Shown: positions 48,969 through 57,902, counted from the first letter of the stretch. The stretch is DNA of 64,000 nucleotides from BD1-7 clade bacterium (GCA_902705865.1 CACSIO010000001.1:638592-702591), one strand, 5' to 3'. Translations and numbers: made by a program. Notes: generated from the sequence alone by a model not told the origin.

Positions 48969-49459
48969 TGAGACATATTATTTCCGTTTTGATGGAAAAC
49001 GAACCGGGTGCTTTGTCACGTGTTGTCGGTTTGTTTTCTCAGCGTGGGTACAATATTGATTCGTTGACAGTTGCGGAGACGGACGATCCGTCATTATCAC
49101 GTCTGACGTTGACGACTACATGTGATGAAACCAAGATTGAGCAGATCACCAAGCACCTGAATCGTTTGGTTGAAGTGGTTAAGCTGGTAGATCTCACTGA
49201 AGGTAGCCATGTTGAGCGCGAATTGATGATGATCAAAATCCGCGCATCAGGAGCACAGCGTGCAGAAATCAAACGCTGCTGCGATATCTTTCGTGGTCAG
49301 ATTATTGATTTGGGGCCGTCGGTCTACACCATCCAGATTACCGGCGCTAGTGATAAGCTGGATGCATTTATCGAAGCCGTTGGTGATGCAACCATTCTAG
49401 AAGTTGTTCGTACCGGTGTTTGCGGGATTTCCCGCGGTGAAAAAGTACTGACAATCTGA
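48968..49459 (+). CDS. ilvH: Acetolactate synthase small (regulatory) subunit
   Basis: 163 aa with an N-terminal ACT domain (ISVLMENEPGALSRVVGLFSQRGYNIDSL), the site of valine feedback binding, and a C-terminal regulatory domain ending SRGEKVLTI. It activates IlvI. A strong terminator follows, so ilvC, commonly next, is not in this operon. Confidence 0.97.
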   Translation: MRHIISVLMENEPGALSRVVGLFSQRGYNIDSLTVAETDDPSLSRLTLTTTCDETKIEQITKHLNRLVEVVKLVDLTEGSHVERELMMIKIRASGAQRAEIKRCCDIFRGQIIDLGPSVYTIQITGASDKLDAFIEAVGDATILEVVRTGVCGISRGEKVLTI

Positions 49460-49508
49460 ATCGACAGTGCTGACAGCGGTAATCGCCTTGAGTATTTAAT
49501 CGAATTCA

Positions 49509-49540
49509 TAAAAAAACGCGGCATTAGCCGCGTTTTTTTA
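49509..49540 (+). terminator. Terminator of ilvIH
   Basis: TAAAAAAACGCGGC / GCCGCGTTTTTTTA, 14-bp arms with an ATTA loop; strong stem and long T-run, 50 nt after ilvH. Confidence 0.92.
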
Positions 49541-49667
49541 TGGTGTTTTATCGGGCAAGCACTGTGATTGGAAAGTGATTTGTCTAAACCATTATCAGAA
49601 GGTATAAACAGGGCAGATCATTAATCCGTGACAAGCCTAGTGTCGCACAGCCGAACCAGGAGTTCAG

Positions 49668-50510
49668 ATGACTGACAAGACGTATACCCCGCCGAATGTA
49701 TGGACGTGGGATGAAGAAAGTGGCGGGGCCTTCGCGAGTATTAATCGGCCGATTGCCGGTGCTACTCATGCAAAGCCGTTACCGCAAGGTGATCACAGTT
49801 TGCAATTGCATTCGCTGGCAACACCTAACGGCGTTAAAGTCACCATCATGCTCGAAGAACTGCTGGAAAAGGGCATCGCTGAGGCTGAGTATGACTCTTG
49901 GCCGATCATGATTACCGAAGGTGATCAGTTCAGCTCAGGGTTTGTTGAGATTAACCCTAATTCGAAAATACCTGCGCTTGTGGATGCTGGTGTACAGCCG
50001 CCTCAGCGTGTTTTTGAATCTGGCTCGATTCTGGTCTATCTGGCCGAAAAGTTTGGCGCTTTTATCCCTGAAAGCCTTGCCGGGCGTACAGAATGCATGA
50101 ACTGGTTGTTTTGGCAGATGGGCAGTGCGCCGTTTTTGGGTGGGGGTTTTGGCCATTTCTACGCCTATGCGCCGGAGAAGTTTGAGTACCCCATCAATCG
50201 TTATGCCATGGAGGTTAAGCGCCAGCTTGACGTCTTGGATCAGCACCTCGCACAAAATACCTATATGTGCGGTGACGAATACACGATAGCTGATATGGCT
50301 ATTTGGCCGTGGTATGGCGCCCTAGTTTTAGGCGAATTGTACGGTGCGGCCGAGTTTCTTGACGTCACCCGCTATGCCCATGTTATGGGGTGGGCGCGCA
50401 ATATTCAGCAACGTCCGGCAGTGAAGCGCGGCGTTATGGTTAATAAGACATGGGGTGAGGCGCACGAGCAAGTGCCCGAGCGCCATAGTGCGAGTGATTT
50501 CCCTGGTTGA
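49668..50510 (+). CDS. yghU: GST-like disulfide-bond oxidoreductase YghU
   Basis: 280 aa glutathione-S-transferase superfamily. The YghU type is recognised by the YTPPNVWTWD start, the NRPIAG segment and NPNSKIPALVD in the thioredoxin-like half, followed by a helical half. E. coli YghU binds two glutathiones and shows disulfide-bond reductase activity. AGGAG ribosome-binding site 7 nt upstream. Its stop is 8 bp from the end of the converging ATP-grasp gene, with no terminator visible between. Confidence 0.93.
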   Translation: MTDKTYTPPNVWTWDEESGGAFASINRPIAGATHAKPLPQGDHSLQLHSLATPNGVKVTIMLEELLEKGIAEAEYDSWPIMITEGDQFSSGFVEINPNSKIPALVDAGVQPPQRVFESGSILVYLAEKFGAFIPESLAGRTECMNWLFWQMGSAPFLGGGFGHFYAYAPEKFEYPINRYAMEVKRQLDVLDQHLAQNTYMCGDEYTIADMAIWPWYGALVLGELYGAAEFLDVTRYAHVMGWARNIQQRPAVKRGVMVNKTWGEAHEQVPERHSASDFPG

Positions 50511-50518
50511 ATAGCCGT

Positions 50519-51472
50519 TTAGATGGGCGTGTCGCCAAAATGCGCTTTGGCAAAGGCGACACGTTCTTCAACCGTTCGAGAAATACCTGCTTGTTCCTCA
50601 ATAAGCTTCAGTCGCGGCTTAAGGCCGGTATCGTTGGCAATCTGAATTGCCAAACCAGGCCGAGCATTGAGTTCTAGAATCAACGGCCCAAGGTTTTTAT
50701 CCAATACGATATCGGTACCGATATAGCCTAAATCTGTCACTTCATAGCAGCAGGAGGATAGATGCAGCAGGGTATCCCAATGTGGGATTTCAATGAGTTT
50801 AAAATTGTGTCCGGTGTCTGGGTGGTGACTAACTGCCAAGTCAAACTGCACGGCATTCACTGACTTGCCAGTGGCGATATTAATGCCGACACCGATTGCA
50901 CCTTGGTGCAAGTTGGCTTTGCCGTCAGAGGCTTTTGTCGACAGCCGCAGCATCGCCATGATTGGGTAACCCTTGAAAACAATCACGCGTATATCGGGAA
51001 CGCCTTGATAGCTGTAGTTTTCAAAAATTGGATCGAATTGCACTAATGATTCGAACATGGCGACGTCTGGCTTGCCGCCGAGGCTGTATAAACCACTGAG
51101 AATATTGGACACATGCCGTTGCAGTGTATGCAACGAAACTGGATCGCCGTTAGCCATAATCCAGTTTTCACCACGTTTACCCCGGATCACCATAATGCCT
51201 TTGCCGGCACTGCCCTTGGAGGGCTTAATCACAAACTCCTCATAGCTATCGAGCACCTTAGCCATGGTTTTAACCTGGTATTGGGCTTCGATAACATGCA
51301 AGAGCTTGGGGACGGCAATCCCGGCATTCTCAGCAATGACTTTGGTTTTCAGCTTGTCATCCACATTTGGATAATGCTTACGATCATTGTAAGGGCCGAT
51401 ATAACTGACATTCCGCTCGTTCATGCCGAGCAGGCCCTTTTCTCGCAGTTTGGAGGGCTTGGCGAACAACAT
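50519..51472 (-). CDS. RimK-related ATP-grasp ligase (alpha-L-glutamate ligase-like)
   Basis: 317 aa. ATP-grasp features: FVIKPSKGSAGKGIMVI (about 81-97) binds ATP, RVIVFKGYPIMAMLR, and LILELNARPGLAIQIAN near the C-terminus carries the Mg-binding Glu and Asn. The subfamily is RimK-like but lacks ribosomal S6-specific context. Substrate unknown; an amide or peptide bond to an amino acid such as glutamate is expected. Third gene of an operon with the membrane protein and the retropepsin-like protein; its ATG overlaps the preceding stop (TAATG). Confidence 0.85.
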   Translation of the reverse strand: MLFAKPSKLREKGLLGMNERNVSYIGPYNDRKHYPNVDDKLKTKVIAENAGIAVPKLLHVIEAQYQVKTMAKVLDSYEEFVIKPSKGSAGKGIMVIRGKRGENWIMANGDPVSLHTLQRHVSNILSGLYSLGGKPDVAMFESLVQFDPIFENYSYQGVPDIRVIVFKGYPIMAMLRLSTKASDGKANLHQGAIGVGINIATGKSVNAVQFDLAVSHHPDTGHNFKLIEIPHWDTLLHLSSCCYEVTDLGYIGTDIVLDKNLGPLILELNARPGLAIQIANDTGLKPRLKLIEEQAGISRTVEERVAFAKAHFGDTPI

Positions 51473-53013
51473 TACTTGTCACCCTCTTCCACCATTGGGC
51501 GGAAGCGACGAAGTTCAGTCAGGCGATAACCGTTGTAAGAACCAAGTAGCAGCATCAGCGCCAGCAGAATGTAGAGTACTTCGGGGAAATTGAACGTCAG
51601 GTGTTCAATGTAAGAATTTGTCATTACCAAGAAGGCGACCGAGGCCATCGCTAAACTACCGAATCCTTGAATAACCACTTCTTTCGGGCCCTCTTCTTCC
51701 CACAATACCGACATACGTTCGATCGTCCACGCCAGGATGATCATGGGGAAGAACGTAATCGTCATCACCTGTGTCAGGCCGAGTTTCGCGCTGATAATGC
51801 TGAAGGAGGCCATAATCGCTATGACCACGATCACCACCGCGGATATTCGCGCCACCAGGAGTAGGTTGAGCCGCGTCAGGAAGAAGCGGATCAGCAAACC
51901 GACCGAAACGATTGAAATAAACATGATGATGCCTGGGATTAGCTGGGTCTGCACGAAGGCGACAGCAATCAATATGGGCATAAAGGTGCCTGATGTTCGA
52001 ACGCCCACAATCACTCGTAAGAAAACCACCACTAAGGCGCCAAACGGTATCAGTAGGATTTTCTTAAAGGCGTTTTGGCTTTCACTCGGCAAGCTGTAAA
52101 TCGAAAAATCAATCAGAGCAGGGCTGTTGGCTTGTTTGTCAGTGGTCTGCATCGCTACCTGTTTGGCAGAGAGCGGTGATTGAATAACGGAGAAGTCGAC
52201 ACGTGAATTGCGCCCGCCGGTAACCTCAAGTAATGAATGGCCTCCACGACGCCAGAGCATAGTGCCTTCAGGAACACCTCGTTCGGCCGTGATCGGGTTT
52301 AGTGTGGCCCACTTGCCGTCGGCAAAGGTCTGAATAAAGAACACCGGAGGCTGGCGGCGTTTACCGTCAGCCAATTCAATCCCCATTGCTAGGCGTGCAG
52401 GGGTTTCTGTTACTGCAAACATACCCAGCAATGTTTTCGCTTTTGCTTCACGGCTGTTGGTGTTAGTGAGCAGCTCAACATCTGCACGATATTCTGGGCT
52501 GTTGAAGAGTTTGATGAGCTCGATGCCAAAGGTCAGATTGCTCGATGACATTGCTGTCGCTTCACGTGTGAGCTTGGTGACGATACCCTGCTCGATACTG
52601 GTGTATGAGGGTACCGATGGAATGCTGGGGACATCGGCTTCTGTCGATGGCTGAGGCTCTGGATTATCGACTGCGCGGATACGATAAGTCAGGCTTTGTG
52701 GGCCAGTAGCTGTGCGGCGTGTCCATTGGGCAAAATTGTTGCCGCTGTCTTCCAGTTGGTTAAATCCATAGCCGTCTGAAGATTCTGTTTCATCGAGGAT
52801 GATCAGCTTGCCGTCATTTTGCGGCAAATTCAGTTTTACTGTAATCGGTCCACTTGCAGGGTCAAATTTTACCGTCGCGTCGATGGTCCATACCGGAACC
52901 TGCTGGCCTGGCGTGAGTGGAAAGTGCAGCACCTGACTTTTATACCAGGTAGCGCCACCGCCAATGGCAATCAGTAAAAACGCCAGAACATACAATATGG
53001 CCTTGTCAGACAC
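51472..53013 (-). CDS. Membrane protein with inactive transglutaminase-like domain and 7TM C-terminus
   Basis: 513 aa. One N-terminal membrane segment (about 5-24), a periplasmic domain (about 30-320) that includes a transglutaminase-like fold (LLGMFAVTETPARLAMGIEL, TLNPITAERGVPEG), and a C-terminal block of about seven helices (about 335-500). The Cys-His-Asp triad of active transglutaminases is not evident. Start is GTG at 53013 with AAGGAAGTG upstream. Always found next to the ATP-grasp and aspartic-protease-like partners, suggesting a membrane complex. Confidence 0.83.
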   Translation of the reverse strand: MSDKAILYVLAFLLIAIGGGATWYKSQVLHFPLTPGQQVPVWTIDATVKFDPASGPITVKLNLPQNDGKLIILDETESSDGYGFNQLEDSGNNFAQWTRRTATGPQSLTYRIRAVDNPEPQPSTEADVPSIPSVPSYTSIEQGIVTKLTREATAMSSSNLTFGIELIKLFNSPEYRADVELLTNTNSREAKAKTLLGMFAVTETPARLAMGIELADGKRRQPPVFFIQTFADGKWATLNPITAERGVPEGTMLWRRGGHSLLEVTGGRNSRVDFSVIQSPLSAKQVAMQTTDKQANSPALIDFSIYSLPSESQNAFKKILLIPFGALVVVFLRVIVGVRTSGTFMPILIAVAFVQTQLIPGIIMFISIVSVGLLIRFFLTRLNLLLVARISAVVIVVIAIMASFSIISAKLGLTQVMTITFFPMIILAWTIERMSVLWEEEGPKEVVIQGFGSLAMASVAFLVMTNSYIEHLTFNFPEVLYILLALMLLLGSYNGYRLTELRRFRPMVEEGDK

Positions 53014-53071
53014 GATACACTTCCTTCGTTATTCGTTTTTGATAGATTCCGTGTGAGAAGAAACTCAAGAA

Positions 53072-53710
53072 CTACTTATTGATTGTTTTCGGGCGCGCTG
53101 GGATGCCCTGGTGGTATTTCTTGGACACATCGACCATCAGCATACCTTGTAAAAAATTACGCCCGATCAGTAGTGGGTATTCATACTTGCTGCGATCTGT
53201 CAGGTTAACCTTTAAGGTTTGTTCTTGGTTACCAAGAATCAGTGTCATCATCACAACCGGGCGTTTGACGCTCTGAGCACCGTGGCGTTTGATGGATACA
53301 CGACCGAGTAGTGGGCGCGTAATTTCAACACGGTTGCCGTCGCCGTCAGGTACATAGAAACGTAGCCAGGTTTTGCCGTCACGTTCGAACTCTTGTAAAT
53401 CGATGGCGGTCATTGATGTGCTTGTTGCGCCGGTATCAATACGCGCTTTCATCACCACATCGCCGGGGATGATGCGAACGTACTCGTTTTCTCCAACCAC
53501 ATCCATTCGTTTAGGCACTTTGGCCGGAGCAGGGCATTTGCATTCTTCTTTGGCTGTTGTAGGTTGCTCTGCCGGCGTTGTGGTCTGTTCTTCGGGAGGC
53601 TGTGGTGACGGTTGTTCATCTTTGGGAGTCGTTGGCATTGACTCACATGCAGCAAGGGAAAGTGCCAGAACAGCAGCCGTGATTACCGAAGAAATTTTCC
53701 GAAATTCCAT
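53072..53710 (-). CDS. Retropepsin-like lipoprotein (annotated family 'ATP-dependent zinc protease')
   Basis: 212 aa. Lipoprotein signal with lipobox LAAC (Cys22), a Pro/Thr/Glu-rich linker (about 24-65), then a compact domain with ARIDTGATSTS near residues 90-100, the D-T-G-A active-site motif of aspartic proteases, and a second hydrophobic LLIGRNFL flap-like block. No zinc motif such as HExxH is present, so the family name is misleading. Predicted to be an envelope-anchored retropepsin-like protease, active as a dimer. First gene of the three-gene operon. Confidence 0.85.
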   Translation of the reverse strand: MEFRKISSVITAAVLALSLAACESMPTTPKDEQPSPQPPEEQTTTPAEQPTTAKEECKCPAPAKVPKRMDVVGENEYVRIIPGDVVMKARIDTGATSTSMTAIDLQEFERDGKTWLRFYVPDGDGNRVEITRPLLGRVSIKRHGAQSVKRPVVMMTLILGNQEQTLKVNLTDRSKYEYPLLIGRNFLQGMLMVDVSKKYHQGIPARPKTINK

Positions 53711-53888
53711 GCTTTTATCCTGCTTCTTTGCGATTGCGATTATCGTAATTAAGTTGTTGCATTATGTTTAAAATCTGGCCGAACTATACATTAGGCAATG
53801 ATGGCTATCTATCCAAGATAGCAAATCAGTGTGTTAGTTCTCCATAGTCTTGATGAATCACAAGGTTTTCCGATACCTGTGCTGATTC

Positions 53889-54632
53889 TCAGCGGTAACG
53901 GGGTGATGGTAGATGCGACTCAATCCATTCTTCAGCCTCGCGGGTCAGTTCCAAGGCTGTCTTTCCGTGAGAGCTTACAGGCTCTGAAAAGTGTACATCA
54001 ATTGTACCGGCGAATTTGTCGAACCCCTTCGATGGCCAAAAGTACCCGGCGTTGTGGGTCGCAAAAATAACTGGTACATTTGCCGCAATCGCAAGTGCTG
54101 CGCCACTGCGTGCATACTTCCCCTTACTATCGACCGGTGTGCGAGTGCCTTCCGGGAATATTAATACGGGCATGTTGTCATCACGTAGGCGGGCTAGCCC
54201 CTGATTTTGAATATCTTTCAACGCCTTACGCGGGTCGTCGCGATTGATGGCGATAGGTTGTAAGAGAGATATGCCGTAGCCAATACCCAGGGGTGTTTTC
54301 AGCAGTTCTTTCTTACACACAATACTGATGGGCTGAAGCACATTCACCAGATGGAATGTTTCCCACTGACTTTGGTGTTTGGCGATCACCACATAGGGTT
54401 GATCCTTTGGCAGTTGATCCATGCCATGGAATTGATAGCGTATACCGCAGCAGGTTTTCGCCAACCAAATCACCATGCGGCTCCAGATGGTTAAGTAGGC
54501 GAATCTTTTTTGATAGGGTATTAATCGTACGAAGGCGATTGAAAACAGGGTATAGAGGACCGTAAAGGCCGGTACACTGAAAACAAAGAGGGCGGTCCGT
54601 AGACGATTGACGGGTTTAGGTTGTGACGGCAT
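53889..54632 (-). CDS. 1-acyl-glycerol-3-phosphate acyltransferase-like protein
   Basis: About 247 aa from the ATG at 54632, with an N-terminal membrane segment followed by the acyltransferase domain: KHQSQWET gives the H-x4-E form of the catalytic motif, FPEGTRTP the second block. The likely reaction is acylation of lysophosphatidic acid to phosphatidic acid at the inner membrane, though acceptor preference is not certain; PlsC paralogues are common. The ribosome-binding site (GAGGA) nearly touches this ATG, so a start further upstream, up to 54728, is possible. Confidence 0.82.
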   Translation of the reverse strand: MPSQPKPVNRLRTALFVFSVPAFTVLYTLFSIAFVRLIPYQKRFAYLTIWSRMVIWLAKTCCGIRYQFHGMDQLPKDQPYVVIAKHQSQWETFHLVNVLQPISIVCKKELLKTPLGIGYGISLLQPIAINRDDPRKALKDIQNQGLARLRDDNMPVLIFPEGTRTPVDSKGKYARSGAALAIAANVPVIFATHNAGYFWPSKGFDKFAGTIDVHFSEPVSSHGKTALELTREAEEWIESHLPSPRYR

Positions 54633-54770
54633 TCCTCGGGTTCCTGACTCGGCAGAGCGTGAGATTATCGCTGAAACCCTTTGAATCTCAAGAGGTTGAA
54701 GGTTTTTTAACCATTTGATTGCCCTCAAGTAAATGAAGAGACATCTTTTTGATTTTTTTGCTAAAAAAAC

Positions 54771-54798
54771 TTGACCGAAAAAGTAAAACCATTAATAT
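54771..54798 (+). promoter_or_regulatory. Promoter of the tRNA-Glu-Gly-Asn operon
   Basis: TTGACC (54771-54776), 16-bp AT-rich spacer, TAATAT (54793-54798), then a GC-containing start region; the first tRNA begins 19 nt after the -10. An A-rich run just upstream may act as an UP element. Confidence 0.75.
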
Positions 54799-54816
54799 AC
54801 GCAGCCTCTCAGATAT

Positions 54817-54892
54817 GTCCCCTTCGTCTAGTGGCCTAGGACACCGCCCTTTCACGGCGGTAACAGGGGTTCGAACCCCCTAGGGGACGCCA
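54817..54892 (+). tRNA. tRNA-Glu (TTC)
   Basis: 76 nt, GTCCCCTTCGTCTAG start and encoded GCCA end, cloverleaf closes fully, anticodon TTC in CCCTTTCACGG. First of three tandem tRNAs. Confidence 0.97.
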
Positions 54893-54897
54893 TATTT

Positions 54898-54973
54898 GCG
54901 GGAATAGCTCAGTTGGTAGAGCGCAACCTTGCCAAGGTTGAGGTCGCCGGTTCGAACCCGGTTTCCCGCTCCA
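54898..54973 (+). tRNA. tRNA-Gly (GCC)
   Basis: 76 nt, GCGGGAATAGCTCAG start, TTCGAACC T-loop, encoded CCA; anticodon GCC in CTTGCCAAG. Second gene of the tRNA operon, 5 nt after tRNA-Glu. Confidence 0.97.
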
Positions 54974-54981
54974 AAAATTGA

Positions 54982-55056
54982 TCCGGCATAGCTCAGCGGT
55001 AGAGCAGTAGACTGTTAATCTATTGGTCGTTGGTTCGATCCCAACTGCCGGAGCCA
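54982..55056 (+). tRNA. tRNA-Asn (GTT)
   Basis: 75 nt, TCCGGCATAGCTCAG start, TTCGATCC T-loop, encoded GCCA; anticodon GTT in CTGTTAATC. Last tRNA of the operon. Confidence 0.96.
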
Positions 55057-55062
55057 TTTTTG

Positions 55063-55094
55063 AAACGCCCACATTTATGTGGGCGTTTTTTTTT
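55063..55094 (+). terminator. Terminator of the tRNA operon
   Basis: AAACGCCCACA / TGTGGGCGTTT, 11-bp stem with a TTTA loop and nine T residues, 7 nt after tRNA-Asn. Confidence 0.92.
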
Positions 55095-55190
55095 GCGTAA
55101 AATTTATAGTGGAATGGCTTTCTTCGTTTTTCCTCTCATTTAATATTTGATCCGGCAGACGGTGATGTCGTAGCGTTTTTGGATTTGGCA

Positions 55191-56243
55191 TTAGTTAAAC
55201 ATGCGGCGGGCCAATAGCAGCACAAATAAGACGCTAATCATTAATAACTCCGCATTGCCTTGGAAAAACAACGAGAACGTTGCGCCCTGAGGCGGCTTCT
55301 CTTTGCTGGACACTACGTTAAAGTCACTCACGATAGGCAAATGATCGCTGAACTGAACAAGCGCTTGGAGCAATTCTATGGGGGCTCCGTTGCCCGTTTC
55401 GATGCCTTCCCCGAGTAAGTGCGTGCCGTTGTTGCCGATGACACGAAATGTTCCTGTAATCAGCTCAAGACCGTCGGCATCAACAAACGCTGACGATGCC
55501 AAATGAAAATCCAGTCGGTCATCCATATTGGTTCTTGGGTTCTGGCTGTGTACGTCTTTAAACAAGGGATTATCACGCCAGTCGCCAACGGCATCCGCGG
55601 TATCGTGAAAGGCATTATCGTTAGTGAGTTCAGCCCAGCCAGGCTCGGTGTTACTGATGAAGTTAAAATCGCCTGCAAAAAGAATGCGCGAGTGAGGGAG
55701 TGTTGCAGCGTCGGCGAGCAACAATTGGAGCTCCAGAAGGCGTTCAGTTCTATCGCTGGATGACGAACCTGATTTGAGATGAATCGAGTACACGTAAAAA
55801 TCCTGTGTTTCAAAACCATCAATATGAAAACGCCCTCTAACGATATGATGGGTCAACGCAGTTGATAATATGGTTTCCTCCAATAGCGTCAGTCGCGATG
55901 CGTTGTAGATGATGGCTGTGCGATCGCCACCACCGTCAGCAGACGATACGATCGAGGCATAAGATTTTGGGTACTCGGTATCGAGTAATTCGTTGATGCG
56001 ATTCAATGATCCGGAGTCAGATTCTGAGAGCGTCAATATGTCCAATACATCGGCTGCGCCATGTTGTTCTTGAGCGCGGATATGTCGGAAGATAATTAAG
56101 AAATCTGCGTAATCTTCAACGTCGTTCGGACCATTAAATGTATTGTACGAAGCGACCCGTAAGTGGTTTTCAAATAGTTGGGTGGCAAAAAGCGTCGGCG
56201 AAAAAAGAAGTAAGACTAGAAGAGAAAGCCGGAGAATTATCAT
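55191..56243 (-). CDS. Secreted endonuclease/exonuclease/phosphatase-fold protein with C-terminal membrane tail
   Basis: 350 aa from the ATG at 56243. A signal peptide ending LFAT is followed by the EEP domain: VASYNTFNG (Asn), LSESDSG (metal Glu), YSIHLKSGS, FAGDFNF (Asp/Asn) and FSDHLPIV (His). The active site appears complete. The tail after a PP-Q-G linker is one hydrophobic segment ending ARRMFN, which would anchor the domain outside the cytoplasm. Could be a DNase, a sphingomyelinase-like or phosphatase enzyme; substrate not predictable. An ATG 13 codons further upstream would spoil the signal peptide. Confidence 0.82.
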   Translation of the reverse strand: MIILRLSLLVLLLFSPTLFATQLFENHLRVASYNTFNGPNDVEDYADFLIIFRHIRAQEQHGAADVLDILTLSESDSGSLNRINELLDTEYPKSYASIVSSADGGGDRTAIIYNASRLTLLEETILSTALTHHIVRGRFHIDGFETQDFYVYSIHLKSGSSSSDRTERLLELQLLLADAATLPHSRILFAGDFNFISNTEPGWAELTNDNAFHDTADAVGDWRDNPLFKDVHSQNPRTNMDDRLDFHLASSAFVDADGLELITGTFRVIGNNGTHLLGEGIETGNGAPIELLQALVQFSDHLPIVSDFNVVSSKEKPPQGATFSLFFQGNAELLMISVLFVLLLARRMFN

Positions 56244-56705
56244 ATTTACACCAAAACAAAACCCCCTTCGCCATTCGGCCAAGATGGTTGTCGTACGTTA
56301 GAGATTATAGAGAGTCGACATATGCGCGGATCGTGCGGATAACGAGTTTATCCAGGGAACCCATGAACGGTGCTGCGGTTTATGAGCCCTGTGCCACACC
56401 TTGCTTGTTTGGCCGGGTACGGGATCGCAAAGTGAAAGCCCTTGGCATTATCTTGGTCAGTGACATGACCGGTATCGATAAGGTCGAGGATGTTGTCGGT
56501 GGTGTATTCGTTGCTTGGGTATGTGTTTGTTAGATTGGTAGGGCGTTCTGGTTTTTTGAATTTCAAGAGATGCTCATTTTATTATTGGTAACGTATATTT
56601 TTTATTTTATGGATGGGTATATGGGTTCATGGAAAAATTAAGGAGGTTAATGTATATAAAAATATGAATATATATTTGCTATTGAATATTTTTTAAGTGA
56701 ATAAA
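56244..56705. other. Non-coding, partly AT-rich interval
   Basis: About 460 bases without a gene I can support. Overlapping frames on both strands (131 and 72 codons) have no recognisable domain and contradict each other. The right part (about 56565-56705) is markedly AT-rich. It contains TAAGGAGGT (56639-56647), almost the full complement of the 16S rRNA tail, followed after 2 nt by an ATG that opens only a five-codon frame. May be a relic of a lost gene. Confidence 0.4.
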
Positions 56706-57470
56706 TTAGTTGTTTGTGCTTCGAATAATTCCTGAAAATAGATGGTGGTCTTCGGGGTTTCCTTCCAGAAGGGTTCCGCTGTTGGCTTGGCCGCGAACGA
56801 GGCGATTGCGTGACAGTAGGCCTTTTTTGGTTGAAAAAAGAGCGCCGGTATTGAAATCAATTTCCCAAGCTTGAGCCCCAGTGTCATCGAGATCACTGTT
56901 GGAGGATGTCCAATAACCTGCAGCTACGGTATTCGGGAAGATGTTGGTATATGTGTTCGGTGCGTTGAGCTGGGCAGCGGTAACCAGCGTCCCGAATTCG
57001 TTCCAAGAGGGGACACGCCAATCACTGAACCCGCATAATGCTTGTGCATTAATGTCTGTCACATATTTGTCAGTGTCGCAGCGTGCGGTGTCTAAACAGC
57101 TATCTGAGCCAGCGGTGCCGGTGCCTGGGCTTTGAGTAGTAGTTGCGGTTCCAGTATCGCCAAATCCTTCTTTACCGACCAAACCTGGGTCATACCAAGT
57201 ATATCGGTGAAGCCTACCTTGAAGGCTGGTGTTGTTCTGTTTGATTTCCCAGGTCAGGCCGGTGCGTTCGTCTGTAGCGCATGTCCAACGATCCCGACTT
57301 GCTTTGTTAGCTGTGCTGTCATCGAAATTCCAGGAGCTAGACTGATCGCTAAGTGTCGCGCCTGACTGGTCGAGTTTAATGAATGTTGTGCGTGGAGATT
57401 CGATGGCAGGCGCTAGACAGCCTGAAACAAATGCCAGTGGGATTAGTCCGAATTTGAAATATTTATTCAT
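56706..57470 (-). CDS. DUF1566 (Lcl-type) lipoprotein
   Basis: 254 aa. Lipobox VSGC (Cys at about residue 18), then a beta-rich domain with the DUF1566 pattern: DERTGLTWEIK, CGFSDWRVPSWNEFGTLV, YWTSSNSD and a C-terminal R-L-V-R-G. Four or more Cys suggest disulfides. Family members are surface or periplasmic proteins, one of them a collagen-like adhesin domain in Legionella; the job here is unknown. Flanked on both sides by AT-rich gaps and oriented like the PI-PLC and T6SS genes upstream. Confidence 0.78.
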   Translation of the reverse strand: MNKYFKFGLIPLAFVSGCLAPAIESPRTTFIKLDQSGATLSDQSSSWNFDDSTANKASRDRWTCATDERTGLTWEIKQNNTSLQGRLHRYTWYDPGLVGKEGFGDTGTATTTQSPGTGTAGSDSCLDTARCDTDKYVTDINAQALCGFSDWRVPSWNEFGTLVTAAQLNAPNTYTNIFPNTVAAGYWTSSNSDLDDTGAQAWEIDFNTGALFSTKKGLLSRNRLVRGQANSGTLLEGNPEDHHLFSGIIRSTNN

Positions 57471-57683
57471 TATTTTTATAAACTCCCTTTCGATGGATTG
57501 AAATATGAAAGATTAATTACAATGATTAAACTCATAAAGTAAGAATTAATGAAAACGTTATATTTGAAATGATAATATTAGTGATTATAAATATTTTGTA
57601 ATTTATCCGTAATTCGGTTTACGAGATTTCAATCAGAATAGAGTGTTAGGTATTTGCTGGTAGTCGAGGCTCATAATGTCGTT

Positions 57684-57712
57684 ACAAATCATCCTCATTG
57701 AGGATGATTTGT
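57684..57712. repeat. Perfect 29-bp palindrome
   Basis: ACAAATCATCCTCA and TGAGGATGATTTGT are perfect 14-bp arms around one T. No T-run on either side, so it is less likely a terminator than a protein site or a relic of a mobile element or lost gene. Confidence 0.65.
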
Positions 57713-57902
57713 AGGGCCGCGATACGTCAATTTTGAAGTCGATCTGTGTGTAAGGTCCTGTCGATAGCTGCCAACTTAGCGAGAATGTTGAGAGCCTTTG
57801 ATTTTCTTGGTTGAATCAAGATTAGGGAGAGTATGGGGAATTTAGTTCTTCACAGTTGGAGATGGGCAATCGAAATAGCTGAGTTTCAAATGTTAAGCAT
57901 TT

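Noticed and set aside
49460..49667. ilvC as third gene of the ilvIH operon
   Set aside because: A strong terminator follows ilvH and the next gene is yghU.
56138..56533. 131-codon frame on the plus strand
   Set aside because: Overlaps the start of the EEP gene on the other strand, has no recognisable motif and competes with another frame.
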